Below, in pieces: positions 33,681-46,104 of a stretch of 64,000 bases of DNA. The translations under genes and the position numbers were made by a program. The DNA comes from Euryodendron excelsum (taxonomy: Eukaryota; Streptophyta; Magnoliopsida; Ericales; Pentaphylacaceae). The DNA is taken from NCBI GenBank assembly GCA_033060915.1, contig CM065386.1, positions 10,736,001 to 10,800,000 on the forward strand, written 5' to 3'. The notes beneath the pieces were generated by a model. That model was not told the origin of the DNA, did no database searches, and was given only the letters and a program-made list of their open reading frames with translations. Position 1 is the first letter of the stretch. Every line of letters starts with the position of its first letter.

Positions 33681-34949
33681 TTTGGGACCACGCTTACCTC
33701 CTCTATGCTCCATTTGCTGGCTTTTTCACTTGGTTGTGCTGGGTGAATTGATGCATCAACTGCGGGGTGGCGGAGATCAACAGCCATAATGTAACCAGGG
33801 CTTCCTCCTTTTCCTTCTTTTTCTTTAGCGAGGTCAGTGGGGTTGTGCATCCCTTCTTGGGACCCCTGCTGGCTTTCCTTTAGTTGGGCAGTTTTTTCTT
33901 GCTCAGTTTTTTAGGATTTCATAACCAGGCCTTCTTCAGAGGCTTGCGATGACTTTTCCTTGGCTTTTTCTTTTTCGGCTTCCTTTTTGTCAATCTCTGC
34001 AAACAAGCTATCCAGATTGCCTTCGTTGAATTCAAATGGTGGGTTCGGCAGTTTTGGCTCATAGATGCCCCAACCCATGTCCTTGTAATCGAAAAGCTCT
34101 TCTTTTAGGCGAGCCTCGGCTTCAGCATATCTAGGATGTAGGAATTCTTCTCCCTAGCCATCAACAGGTGCAGCATCATTGGGACTGTATGCAACAGGTT
34201 CATCCACGGGCCAGTCGAAAGGGTCTTGCTCTCCACTTGTATTGTAGAGATAGATGGGGCATAGCGACAGTTCTTCCGCCCAATAGCTTTCAGTGTCTGA
34301 CTCACCCTCGAAGTACTCTACGGTTATGATGCCATCAGGATCCGCCTTATCCTCGGTGATGATGTTGACAACATGGTCCAGTAAGGGATTTGCCGTGACA
34401 TTGGGTGTGGGGACTGGCTTTGTTTCTTGGGTGTTGATGACCTTGTTGTCAATGAGTTCTTGAATCTTATGCTTTAAGGAGAAACAAGATTCTGTGTCAT
34501 GCCCCTGTCCCCTAGAATGGTACTCACAGGTAAGGGTAGGGTTGAAAGTTGGCGGCAGTGGGCTTGGCAATGGCCGCGGGGGAATAGGGTTTATATGCTT
34601 GGCTTTAAGGAGCTCATGATAGGCCTCTGTCTTGGTGCATGCCAAATGTGTGAGCTCTTGGTTCCGTCGGTTGTTGTTTTTGTTGGGGTTGAAGTATGGT
34701 CAGGTTTGTAAGCACCCCATTTTTGACCGCTCGGCAGTCTACACTCCGTCCAACTTGTTTTCAAGTCATTATGGACATATTCCTATCGAAACCAATTCCC
34801 TAGGTCCAGATTTCATCTTTCCATCGCTTCGCGGGCCTATCAGGCCCAAATAGAGGCAAAATGACCAAAATGCCCTTGGGGGCATTGTCCTTTCTTATTT
34901 CAATTCCAGTCCCTTTCTCGAGACAGTTTATTCCTCGAGACGATCCGAG

Positions 34950-35345
34950 TAGCAAAACTACTCACAAAACCGTTAGAGTAGCGGAAATACTCATAGAGCC
35001 GTTAGAGTAGTGGAAATACTCAACCGTTAGAGTAGCGGAAATACTCACAGAGCCGTTAGAGTAGCGGAAATACTCAACCGTTAGAGTAGCGGAAATACTC
35101 ACAGAGCCGTTAGAGTAGCGGAAATACTCAACCGTTAGAGTAGCGGAAATACTCACAAATCATCAATCCCGTCATAGTAGCGAAAATACTCATAAATCAT
35201 CAATCCCGTCATAGTAGCGAAAATACTCATAAATCATCAATCCCGTCCGAGTAGCGGAAATACTCACAAATCATCAATCCCGTCTGAGTAGCGGAAATAC
35301 TCACAAATCATCAACCCCGTCCGAGTAGCGGAAATACTCACACCG
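34950..35345. repeat. AGTAGCGGAAATACTCA tandem array
   Basis: About 13 copies of AGTAGCGGAAATACTCA, separated first by short linkers (ACCGTTAG or CAGAGCCGTTAG, period about 50 bp for a pair) and then by an ATCATCAATCCCGTC linker (period about 45 bp). It lies in the U3 of the + strand solo LTR. Confidence 0.9.
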
Positions 35346-35449
35346 TTAGGGTGGCAGAAACACTCAAAACCTAGGTCAACACCCGTGTCTGTTAGCTCAC
35401 TTCGGTGAAAAAGGACCAGACTACCCTTAGGACCTTGTCCGAGACTTTT

Positions 35450-35960
35450 AGGTCAAGATGACCATTTTGTCCCTAGGCATTCGAACGCCCCGGGAACCAC
35501 ACCGGCTCTGGGTATCAAACCGGTAACCTCCCGAGAATACTTTTTATAGTATTCTCAATCTTCCTTTACTTTTCCGGATCATTCCGAGTCAGTTCCGGTA
35601 AACCCGGTACAAAATGACCGTTTTGCCCCTAGAGGGCCGGTCTCCTTCTTCGACCACACCGGCTTTGGGTATCAAACCGGTAATGTCCTGAGAATACTTT
35701 TTATAGTGTTCTCGACCTTCCGTTACCTTTTCGGACCATTCCGAGTCAGTTCCGGCAAACCCGGTACAAAATGACCGTTTTGCCCCTAGTGGGCCGGTCT
35801 CCATTTCCGACCACGCCGGCCCTGGGAATCAAACCGGCAACCTCTGGGAACATTCTAAATAATGTTTCCAGATCCCAAGTCTTCTTCCAGGATAGTTTGA
35901 GTCTGTCCCGGCAGTTTTCCGGTCCGATTGACCGTTTTGCCTCTAAAGGCTCGGTCAACC
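35450..35960. repeat. Three tandem units of about 155 bp in U3
   Basis: Each unit contains AAATGACCGTTTTGCCCCTA (or a variant), GGCCGGTCTCC, a CACCGGC...GGTATCAAACCGG block and a final AGTATTCTC or similar word, followed by TTCCGAGTCAGTTCCGG. Confidence 0.75.
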
Positions 35961-36310
35961 TTTCCGACCCACCTTATCTTCATTTTTCAAGTCAAATACC
36001 TCCAGGACACTATTTCAAGTATTCCTGCTCCTTTCTGGCTTTCCGGGTCACTCCCGGCTCCTTCAAATCATTCTCGGACTTTCCGGAGTCACTCCTAGTG
36101 AAGCCAGGCTAAAATTTACATGGTAGTCACTAGTACAGGCGCCCAAATCTAGTCAAAGATACGTTGCTTGCCGACCATAATTGTTTCCTAAATGGCTGGC
36201 GCCACTAGCAGTGGTGCCAAGCCAAAAAATGGCCTGGCGCCACTTCTAGTGGCGCCAGTATAAATTTTGCCCTGGCGCCACTGCAACAGGCGCTAGGCTT
36301 GTCCAGCTTC

Positions 36311-36318
36311 TATATATA
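36311..36318 (+). promoter_or_regulatory. TATA box of the + strand solo LTR
   Basis: TATATATA followed by ACAGAGCCTC, 1.6 kb into the LTR and downstream of the U3 repeats. This is the expected place for the LTR promoter. Confidence 0.6.
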
Positions 36319-37199
36319 CAGAGCCTCGTCCAACGTGTAAGGGGTCTGCAAACTTAACCTAAGAATCTCATATTTTGATATACAAAGTTCGAGCACCTCC
36401 AAAACCCTAGCCTCCCTAGGTTTTCCCAAACCCTAGCCACTATACACAAACCCTAGCCTCCTATACACTCATACACTCCCCCATACACTCATACACTAGC
36501 CTTCAACCACTCTCTGAAGACTTGAAGAGCAGCCATCCAAAACTTGAAGACAATCCTTGAAAACTGAAGGTGAAGATCAAGACCAAAGATCGAAGATCGA
36601 AGACTGCACGACGCGCAAATAAACAAGAAACAAGGTAGGCTCCCTATTTAAATTTCTGCACTTCCCCCCTCTCTCTTCTCTCTCCAACCCACTTGAGTTT
36701 TCTTTATTTTAATCCCTCATCTCTTTCCCCCCCTTTCTTTGCATGCTTGAAACAAGAGGATTTCCAGTCCATGTGTAGGATTGGACTATTGGAGAGTCAC
36801 CGTGTCGGGGGCTTTCTTCTAGTTTAACCAAAGACCACGTGGGTCCGGCCCCCTTGATTATGTGGTGAAGCCTTAACCTTGTATGTTCACGACCCCAAAT
36901 TGCATTGTGCATATCATAGTCTTGCATATTCCAAAATCCGTTTTCAAAGTTGTTTTCAAAATCATTTTCAAACTTGTTTTCAAAATTGCATCAAAAGCTC
37001 TTTTTCAAAAACATGTTTTCAAAACCACAATTCTAGGGTGATTCTAGTCTTTCCATGGCTAGGGTTGCTTTAGGAAAGTGTTATATTAAAAGTGGTCTTT
37101 TGGTCTATATTTTCAAACCTTGTTTTCAAAACCACTTTCTTAAAGTGGTTCTAGCCTTCTTATGGTTAGAATTGCTTTAGGAAAGTGAGATGTTTTTAC

Positions 37200-38900
37200 A
37201 CCTTCTAAAAACTCTTTCTTCAAAAATCTCTTCCTAAAAATCTCTTTTTCAACATACTTTCCTAAAACTCCCCTCTTCAAAATTGATTTCAAAAACTCCC
37301 TTTCAAAATCTCTTTTTCAAAACTCTCTTTTTCAACTCCTTTCCAAAACTTTCTTTCCTCAAAATTCACTTTCTAAAAACACTCCCTAAAAATCTTTCTA
37401 AAAACTCTCCTCCCGGAATCTTCCTTCTAGAAATTCCCCTATAGGATTTTCTTTCTAAATTCTACGTTTCCAAAAACATGCTTTCCAAAAAACTCCTCCC
37501 TAGGATTCCCTTCTAGAAAACCTTCATTTCTAAAAACGCACTTTCCAAAAATCCTCTTTCTTTAGAGCCCCAAATTAAGCCTTAGAGCCCACAATTAGGA
37601 AACCCTAATTTTCTTTCCAAAAACATGGTTTTCAAACTTTGCCCCAAACCTAGGTTTCCAAAACCTCTTGTTTTCACATCCAAACTTAGGTTTCCAAAAC
37701 CTCTTGTTTTCACATCCAAACTATACATGTTTCCAAAACCTCTTTTCTATGTCAAAACTATAATTTTCCAAAACTAGGGTTTCTAGAATCTCCCTTTCCA
37801 AATCCTTGTCAAGTCCTATCTTCCCTTTAGGAAATCAAATCAAATCTTCCCGTTTAGGAAACTAGATCCTATCCTCCGTTTTTGGAAATAAAATCAAATC
37901 TTTTCTTTTAGAAACCAAATCCAATCTCTTCCTAGCCCAAACATTTCCTAATTCAATTCCTTCCTAAATCATAAGTTTCCTAAACCTAAACTTTAAACCT
38001 TTTCTTAAGTTTCAAAATCCAAATCTTTCCTAATTTAAATCCTTCCTAATCCTCCACTTTACTAAATCTTAAGTTTCCAAAAATCTTTCCTAATTCAACC
38101 CTTTCCTAATTCTACCCTCCTTTCAAATCTTAACTTTTCAAACCTAAGTTTTCAAACTCTTCCTAAACTCAAACCTTTCTTAATTTTCAAGATTTTCTAA
38201 AACTCTAAAATTTTCTAAAATCATAAATCTTTCTAGACTCTAAAACTTTCTAAATCCTAAACTTACCAAATTTCAAATCTTTCTAAAATTCTAAGCTTCC
38301 TAAATTCAAAACTTTCTAAATTTGAAACTTCCTTAAGTTGAATCTTTCTAAACTTAAAACTTTCTAAATTCTAAACTCTCCAAATCTAAGACTTTTCTAA
38401 ACTCAAAACTTTCTTAATTTAAGACTTTCTTAAGTTGAAACTTTTCTTAATTCAAACATTTCCTAAAACGAAACTTTCCTACTTTCAAGACTTTCCTAAA
38501 GTTAAAACTTTTCAATTTTCCAAAACTTCCTAATTTCAAAACCTGTCCTAAAATAACACTTTCCTAAGTTGAAACTTTCTTAAACCTAAAACTTTCCTAA
38601 TTTGAAAACTTTCTTAATTCAAAACCTTCCAAAAATGACACTTTCCTAAATCGAACCTTTCCTAATTCAAACATTTCCTAAATCCAATCTTTCTTAAACT
38701 CTTGAGTCTTTCCTAAGTCTCTTCATCTTTCCTAAGTCTAGGTTTCCTGAACCTCCATCTTTCCAAAACCAAGCCTTTCCAAAAATCAATCTTTTCAAAT
38801 CAAAGTTCAATCTTCTTCTCAATTTCAATTTCCAATCTCCTCTTCTAATTTCAAATCAAATCCAATTTTCAATTCAATCTCTTTCTTCCAATCTCTCTCT
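37200..38900. repeat. G-depleted low-complexity tract in the LTR
   Basis: About 1.7 kb in which the + strand has very little G and is built from endlessly varied words such as CTTTCCTAAA, AAACTTTC and TTCAAAATC. No open frame or fixed period is visible. The equivalent part of the other LTRs (for example 16600-17450, opposite strand) shows a milder form. Confidence 0.8.
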
Positions 38901-41900
38901 TCAAATCAATCTATTTTCAATCGGACTCCGGTCCGAACTACGACTGACCTGATTCCCCCAAAGGGATACGTAGGCAACCTTCATAGGTGCGGTCACAACA
39001 CTTTTCAAACTTTCAATTCCACCCTCATGGGTGCGATTTCCAAAATCTTTCCAAATCTCAAATTCCAACCTATTTTCAAAATTTCAATTTCAAAATTTCT
39101 ATTTTTCTAGTTTCAATTTTCAAACCTTCCAATTTCAATTCCATCTCTCCAAATCTATTTTCAAATCAAATCAATTCAAATCAATCTCTGTTCAAATCTA
39201 TTTTTCAATTCTTTTCTACTGCACGTGCATATCATGTATTATATTTTTCAAACATTATTTTTCAACGTGAATAGGATTGAACATAGTTAGTCGAAGACTC
39301 TCATAGGTGAATCTAGGGTAGATTGACATGTAGGTACTGAAAGGGCGGGGTAGGGTGATAGCTTAGTGCGTCTTCCCTACACGTAACCAACCTCCGAACC
39401 TAGAATCACTGTTTTCAAAGACCAAAACGGAGTTACTTTTCAAAAAGGGCTAAATGTTTACCAAAGGTTGCAAAACAACCTGTTTTTCTTAAAAACCCTC
39501 TCGTGAGGTGGTATTTTTCAAAATCGTTTTCCAAAAACCCTAAGTGTAGTTTCCGGACTATGCTTAGTTTTTAGGTGACCTAACTCACCTTAATCAAGTT
39601 AGGTGGCGACTCCGAATGTTTTTCAAAAGCCCTTTATTCAATCCAATTTTCAATTCAAACTTAGTCGCACTCATTCTTCTAGGAGGGTGAGTTCTAACGA
39701 GAGAGTACAGCATTTTTCCCGCTTGGGTGAGTATTCTTCGGGTGCGAAAAATCTGGGCGCGACAAGGTTGCAGTAGGTCCAGTTGGGGGTGCTTAGTTAG
39801 CAGTAACGGGAATATTGATGATGGGAGCAGGCGATGAAGGTCGAGCTTGGTATTGGGGGTAATATGATTGTTGCTGTGTAGGTAGGATAGCAGATACTTC
39901 TCCCTCTTTCTTGCCCGTGCCTCGAGTGGTTGCCACCTTCTTGGCTGCATTCGCAAATCCCTCACTTGTCTTGGCGAAGGGGTCAGTGACTCTGCTAGTT
40001 TTTAGCCCACTCTCAATCATTTCCCCTTGCATTATCAGCTCAGAAAAGCTCTTTCCGATACTCAAGAACAGGCGTTCATAGTACAGCCCTTGGAAGGTGT
40101 TCACGAACAGCTGTACGTATTTTTTTTCTAGCAGTGGAGGGTTAACTTGCGCAACCGCCTCCCTCCATCTCAAAGCATAGCTTTTGAAGCTCTCTTTCTT
40201 GCCTCGAGTCATCATCATTAAGGCGCATCTGTCCACGGTCAGGTCACTGTTATGCCGATATTGAGATCGGAAGGCTGTGACTAATTCATTCCAAGTTGTT
40301 ATTTTCCTTAAGTCTAGGCGAGCAAACCATTGTAAAGCGGGCCTAGTTAGGCTGTGTTGAAACAATTGCATCAGAAGTTTGGGGTTGTTCCCATGTTCGC
40401 TTAATGCCCCAGCGTACAACCTCAAGTGTGCAACGGGGTCCCCACTCCCTTCATACTTCTGAAAGTCGGGCATTTTGAACTTGGGTGACCTCGAGTGGTC
40501 AGGGAAGAAGCAGAGTTCGTCATAAGACAGTCCACCGAAGGTGTCGTGACCCTGGAGGCTGCACAGAGACTCCTCCAAGCCTTGTATCTTGAGATCAAGA
40601 AGGTCTGGGCCTTCCGTCTTTGAAGTGGCAGCAAGATTGTTTCAGGGTTGTCCTCTTCTCCTTCCTCGGGTTGTACCCCTTTAAAGACCTCCTTGCTCTT
40701 TGTTGTACCGTTAGTTCGCAGGACAATCCTTGGTGGGATTGCTTCAGTTTCCTTAGGGTAGGATGTGGATGCCGATGGGTTCATGACAGGCCCTTTGAAG
40801 GCCATTAGTTGTATGAGCTTGAACATTTCGTCTATTTTTGCCTTCATTTCATTCACTTCTTCGCTTGTCACCGAACTGTTCTGTTGACTGGGGATATTGC
40901 CTTCGCTCGACATTTGTGTTGTTCTTTATCGGGTACGGACTGGCGTTCGAAGTACGGGGGTCACTTGCGTTCCTCTTCTTCCTTTCCTTGGAGCAATGAT
41001 GACCTACAATGCAAGCAGTCTCACCAGAGCTATGGCTAGTCTTTTGATGAGGTGGGGGAAGAAATTAAATTAAAGAAAAACAAAACCAAAAGATTACATG
41101 TTAAGTTCTTGATTTGGAAAGGCTTTATGTGATGTGTGTCCTAAGGATGCCCCTGCCTTTTGAGGAGAACTAAGCATGATACTTTGGCTCATATCTAGAG
41201 ATAATGGATTGCCTCTGCATGCAAATATTATTCCTGCCCCTGTTCATTCATCCATTCGTAGATTCATTCATTCACTTGACAATAAGAACGATTTTATTAA
41301 GATGAATTCTTTTTGGTACATAAAATTTTCTTAAAAATACATAGAAATTGGGGGGGGGGGGAACATTTTCCTTGGGACTTCCACCTATTTCTACATTTAC
41401 ATTATAGGATCCTGAACTACTCTTGAGCTTTCGGATTTGCCTTGTTGGTAGGAGCCATTGATTTGGATTGCTTCCTTGTCTTCTTGGCAACCTTATCTCC
41501 ATGAGCGAAGAGGGATTATGGCCCCTCTTTATGAGATGACTTTGATGCATGCTATGAATCCTTAAGGTCTCGTGGTACCCTTAGGAATTTTGGGTTGACT
41601 TGAATCAGGTGAGAAGGTCTTTGAGCCTTTCTCTAGGGGTTGATTGGATGCATGAAGATGCAATGACTTGAGTTACTTTGAGAACTCTTGTCTTGAAGTG
41701 AGTTCCAATGCATGAATAGTTATGATGCATGTACATAGAGGCAGCAAGAATTAGATAACATAACAGCAGGGATTAAATAAAATTTATAAAGAAAAATAAA
41801 GCGGTCGCCCTTTCCTCCTTGATTTTGAAATTGGCGTGTGTGTCCTAAATCCGGCAAAGGTTCGGCTATGCATGGGGTGCTACATGAGCATGAGGTTGGG

Positions 41901-42489
41901 GGTTTACTATTGCTTCCTAAAATGCTCGGTCCTCAAACCTTCAAACCTCCGGCGTCCACCCCCGAAAGCGTGAACTCCATCTTTGGTTGGTGGTTTGAGC
42001 GGGGGAACTATCAAGAGACCGTAAGCTAAGAAACTGACACAGTATTCACCCACAGTTAATATACTGTTCCCCCTTCTATCTAGAAGGGTAGTAACCAGGT
42101 AATATATGCAAGATGCAAATGCAAGTGAGGGCGCCAAGTGTGTGAAATTTTTAAAAATGAAGGAAAGGACCTAACAACACATATCACATCCTGTAGATTC
42201 ATTCACATACATGGCAATAAATACGATATGAAGCAAAAATGTGAACAAAAGTCCACCTACAAAAGACAAATGCAAAGAGTTAGTAACTTTTCGAAAAACT
42301 CAATGCAAGGTAAAATGGGTGATTGATGCAAAAAATATAAGTGTAAGCAATGAATGCAAGTGATGACACTTATTTGAAAATCGCTTTGGAAAGATTTGGT
42401 GAGCAGATAAAACTTGGACAAAGTAACCGGAGATTCTGGGTGAGTGAAGGGTGAAGAGACATGTTAATGGCCTAACCCTCTAAGTATTT

Positions 42490-42505
42490 CCCAGTGAAGT
42501 CACCA
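42490..42505 (-). promoter_or_regulatory. Primer-binding site of the 24-kb element
   Basis: On the minus strand TGGTGACTTCACTGGG begins two bases after the GACA end of the 5' LTR. It resembles the TGGCGACTC-type site typical of Tat/Ogre elements, which is complementary to a tRNA 3' end. The matching tRNA is not in this window. Confidence 0.7.
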
Positions 42506-42507
42506 GC

Positions 42508-45500
42508 TGTCACGCTCCGGTTTTTTGGGGTATCCAAGGTCCTTTCGGCTCGGATACCCTAAAGCACGGAACTCTGTCACTAGAACTCGTCCTCCTAGAA
42601 GGACAAGTGCGACTAGGTTTGAAAATTGGTTTGATTAAGGGCTTTTCAGAAAAATAGGAGTTGCCACCTAACTTGATTAAGGTGAGTTAGGGAACCTAAA
42701 ATTAAGTGTTAATCCGAAGATTAAACTTAGGGTTTTTTGGAAAAGGTTTTGAAAACTCCCTTAAGAGAGGGTTTTTAAGAGAATAGGTTGTTTGGCAACC
42801 TTTGAAAAGATTTAAGCCCTTTTTGGAAAATAACTCCATTTTGGTCATTTGGAAACAGAAGTCTATGGTTCGGGGATTGGTTACGTGTAGGGAAGATATC
42901 CTAAGATCATCGCCATAACCCGCCCTTTTGGTACTTACATGCCTAATCACCCTTTGTTCACTCACTAGAATAACCGGTTACCATTGTCCACCTAATATCT
43001 ACTTTGAAATTTTGAAAACGGGGTGTAGTCATCACTTTTCCGATGGATGATGCATGATGCAAGTTTTTGAAAGAAGTTTGAAAATAATGAGGGTTTTGAA
43101 AGAGTTTGGAATAGGAATTTTGAATTGATTAGAATTTTTGAAAAGGGGATTGGAGTTGGAATAAAAATTATGATCGCACCATTTTAGGTTGCCTAGGTAT
43201 CTCATTTGGTGAGAATTAGGTCAATCGTAGTTCGGGTAAGAGCCCGATGGAAAATAGGCACATTAGGGCCTTTGGAAGGTTTGAAGACACTTTGGGGTCT
43301 TTAGAAAAGTTTAAGACACTTTGATGTCTTTGGAAGTTGGAGACTCTTTGTGGTCTTGGAAGTTTTGACTTAAAATTGGATGGTAGGGTATTTTGAAAAT
43401 ATTTTTGGATCAACTTAAGGAAGTTTTGGAAAGAAATGTTTTGGCATGACTCAAGAGAACTTGAAAGTGTTTTCGAAGTCTTGTTTTGAAAACCTTGAAG
43501 GCATATTTTGATGAATTAATTTTTTAAAGTGGTTTTTGGAAATGGCTAAGGGTTTGGAATCCTAATATGGACAACCTTAGAGGTTGATCTTGATTTATCA
43601 CTTGTCCTTGGGATCTCTAACGATGACGGGGCTAGGGACATCTTAGGTTTGTGACCTTTTGAAAATATTTTTGGAAATGTCTTGAAGATGGAGTGTAAGA
43701 ACATTTGAAGAGTTTATGGAGTTGGTTTTTTTTTTTTTTAAATCATGAGAGTAGGAGGTTTTGGAAAAATAGGTTATGAGAATAGTTTACAATTGAAAGA
43801 TCATTTAGAAAAGGATTCAAGAGTTAGAACCTTGAGGTGTACTAACCTAGGTTGGGTTGGCCTAGAGTTAGGGGTGACATAAGGTTAACTAACTTGGGTT
43901 AGGTTAACCTAGGGTGAATGAACTAGGGTCAAGTTAACTTAGGGTTAGGCAACTAGGGTCAAGTTAACCTAGGGTTGGGCAACTAGGGTCAAGTTAACCT
44001 AGGGTTGGACAACTAGAGTCAAGTTAACCTAGAATTGGACAACTAGGGTCAAGTTAACCTAGGATTCGTCAACTAGGGTCAAGTTAACCTAGGGTTGGTC
44101 AACTAGGGTTAAGTTAACCTAGGGTTGGTCAACTTGGGTCAAGTTAACCTAGGGTTGGATAACTAGGGTCAAGTTAAATTAGGGTTGGACAACTAAGGCC
44201 AAGTTAACCTAGGATTGGACAAAGGGTGGTTTGATATTTATAGAGATTCTGGGACAAGCCTGACGCATGCGCCTGGCCAAAATTTGGCCATACACATGTT
44301 CTACATGTGCTTGGCCAAAATTTGGCCGTGCGCATGTAGGACATCCGCAGGTACTGTTCCAATGCCAGAATGACACGTGGCACCCTATGTACTGGATAAA
44401 TCTCAACTGTTGATCGAAAGTTGGTTGATCTGATCAAAATTTGAGCGCATGTAGCATACGCTCCATCACCGAGAAGGTTCGTCCAAACTTTGCCTTGATA
44501 ATTGAGTCAATCGGAAAGGTTTTGGGGGAATCGATCACACTCAGGATATTCTCCTAGGGCCTCCTGTGAACTTTTATGTTTTCAAGAAGTTTGAATTATA
44601 TTTGGAGGCGAGTGATATCATCTTGGGAAGTGTGCCAAAATGGTCACTTTTGCGGAACGTTTATGATACGCTTTAAGGGTGTTTGAAAGTGGCTGTTTTC
44701 GTTTAGTGTGATTAAGGCCTTCGAGAAGCGATCTTTTCGATCGGGCCGTATCGATGGAAAGTATTCTGGAAATACTTTCGGGAATTCCCAGATTTACGCA
44801 TTTCTCAAGTCATTTGATGGTGCTTTTTGATTAGGAAATTGGAGAAAAAGTCAACCTTAGCGGAGCACTTGTGAGACGCTCCAGGGGTTGTCGAAAGTAG
44901 CCATGTTTGGGCCAACGATAAAGGGCATCGGGATGCGATCTATCCAATCAAGCCGTATCAATGGAAAGATCTATGGACGAGCTTTTGAGAATTCCCTGAT
45001 TTACGCATTTCTCAAGTTAGTTGACGGTGTGTTATAACCAGGGAATCGGGGGAAAAGACAATTTAGGCAGAGCGTCTACGAGACGTTCTAAGGAACTTTT
45101 ATCAAGTCGTGTGAGTTTAGTGTCGCAGAGTCCTCCTCGGGTTAAACAAAGGTGTATGGTGAGACCCTTTGCTTGAAATCCCAAGGCCGGTGCTGTGTCG
45201 GGGCATATTTGGGTTTCCAGGGGTAAAACGGTCATTTTGACCAGGATTGGCTAGAAATGGTCAGGAATGATTTGGTGTGTTGTGTTAAGTGTGTAGGGTT
45301 ATTCAGGGATAGTTTTGGGAGAGTCTTTCACCGTTCGGCGGGGTTTACGTAGTGTTGAGGTGTTCAGGGGCAAAATGGTCATTTTCGGTGGAGTGGGCCA
45401 GAATGGGACGTGATTCGGATCAAATGGCGTACGAGGGACGCCTAATGGTTTAACAATATTGTGGTAGGATGGGCTTATCGTTTTGAGAGATTTTGAACTT

Positions 45501-46084
45501 TCCCAACACGTGTCTGGAGGCCCAAGGGGCAGGTTTGGTCATTTTTCACCGAGTCGGGCTAGCAGGCGCCGATGTTGACCTAGGTGTTGATTCCCGAGAT
45601 CGCCCGGTCCTAGAAAACTACCTGTGTGGTGTTGGTCTCTAAGAACGCCTAGTCTTAGAGAACTACCTGTAAGGGTGGTGTTGGTTCCTAAGAACGCTTG
45701 GTCCTAGAAAGCTACCTAGAAGGGTGGTGTTGGTTTCTGAGAACGTCTAGTTTCGGATAACTACCAAATGACGGACATTCTACGTTGGCGGGCTAGCAGG
45801 CGCCAGAAGTGAACCGTTTGGAATTTGATGAGGTGTTGGTCCCTGAGATCGCTCGATCCCGGGAAGCTACCTGGATGGTGTTGGTTTTCGGGACCGCCCG
45901 GTCCAGAAAACTGCCTGGAATAATGGTGCTTATGGCTCTAGTGGGTTCTTGTGGGCCTGAGAAGCAACCAGTTGGTTGGATTGGAGATTGTAAGGCTCAT
46001 CTTGAACTTGCATGTGTTATGATGTTGGAAACCGAACCCGGTCGGACCGGAGATTGCCGAGCGGGCAAAAATGGGGTGCTTACA
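42508..46084 (-). repeat. 5' LTR of the 24-kb element, internally deleted
   Basis: 3577 bp, colinear with the 3' LTR except that about 1.2 kb is missing at 44220 and the 30-bp array is shorter. The missing part corresponds to about 23955-25183 of the 3' LTR. The TATAAATA box is still present at 44235-44242 (minus strand), only about 15 bp from the deletion edge. Confidence 0.9.
43850..44220. repeat. 30-bp tandem array in the 5' LTR
   Basis: About 11 units of the GGTCAAGTTAACCTAGGGTT repeat, ending abruptly at the deletion junction near 44220. Confidence 0.9.
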
Positions 46085-46104
46085 GACTTATTTTGCACTA
46101 TTTG

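Larger units (their letters stand above)
34707..39764 (+). mobile_element. Solo LTR of a related Tat-type family, nested in gag
   Basis: 5058 bp, flanked by a perfect target duplication AGGTT (34702-34706 and 39765-39769). It starts TGTAAGCACCCC and ends GGGCGCGACA. Termini and several internal words match the other LTRs, but most of the body differs, so it is a sister family. U3 carries tandem repeats (34950-35960). A TATATATA box at 36311-36318 is the likely promoter, and ACAAG|GTAGGC at about 36633 is a possible splice donor. 37200-38900 is a long G-poor stretch. No internal domain is attached. Confidence 0.92.
33690..40913 (-). pseudogene. Tat-type gag pseudogene, split by a solo LTR
   Basis: Starts at ATG 40913 (MSSEGNIPSQQNSSVTSEEV). 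The frame changes once near 40630-40640, where NPETI continues one frame over as AATSKTEGPDLLDL. The capsid-like core follows (DFQKYEGSGDPVAHLRLYAG, ALQWFARLDLRKITTWNELV, SLRWREAVAQV-like), ending at a TAA near 39793. After the solo LTR at 34707-39764 the same frame resumes (TEAYHELLKAKHINPIPPRP). A zinc-knuckle-like C-x2-H-x5-H-x4-C lies at about 34484-34528. The frame then runs through an in-frame TAG at 34154 into a Glu/Lys-rich tail (GWGIYEPKLPNPPFEFNEGN) that fades near 33690. Without the solo LTR and one copy of its target duplication the frame is continuous across the junction, apart from stops on either side. Gag would form the virus-like particle; this copy is dead. Confidence 0.8.
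22110..46084 (-). mobile_element. 24-kb Tat-type gag-only LTR retrotransposon with antisense ORF
   Basis: Two LTRs (22110-27056 and 42508-46084) flank an internal region. Flanks are GACTC (22105-22109) and GACTT (46085-46089), a target duplication with one mismatch. Orientation is minus. The primer-binding-site-like TGGTGACTTCACTGGG adjoins the LTR at 42508, and the polypurine tract AAAAAAAGAGGAACAGC adjoins the LTR at 27056, both read on the minus strand. Gag is on the minus strand (about 33690-40913) and a plant-mobile-domain-like frame is on the plus strand (29747-31690). I find no protease, reverse transcriptase, RNase H or integrase motif, so the element could not move on its own. A second solo LTR is inserted in gag at 34707-39764. 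Many stops and the LTR differences show it is not recent. Confidence 0.85.

Noticed and set aside
34962..35156. Minus-strand ORF with SATLTVEYFRYSNG repeats
   Set aside because: It is the translation of the AGTAGCGGAAATACTCA tandem array in the U3 of the nested LTR.
22110..46084. Plus-strand orientation for the 24-kb element, as the mobile-domain ORF is on the plus strand
   Set aside because: The sequence next to 27056 is a polypurine tract and that next to 42508 a primer-binding site only when read on the minus strand, and gag is on the minus strand.
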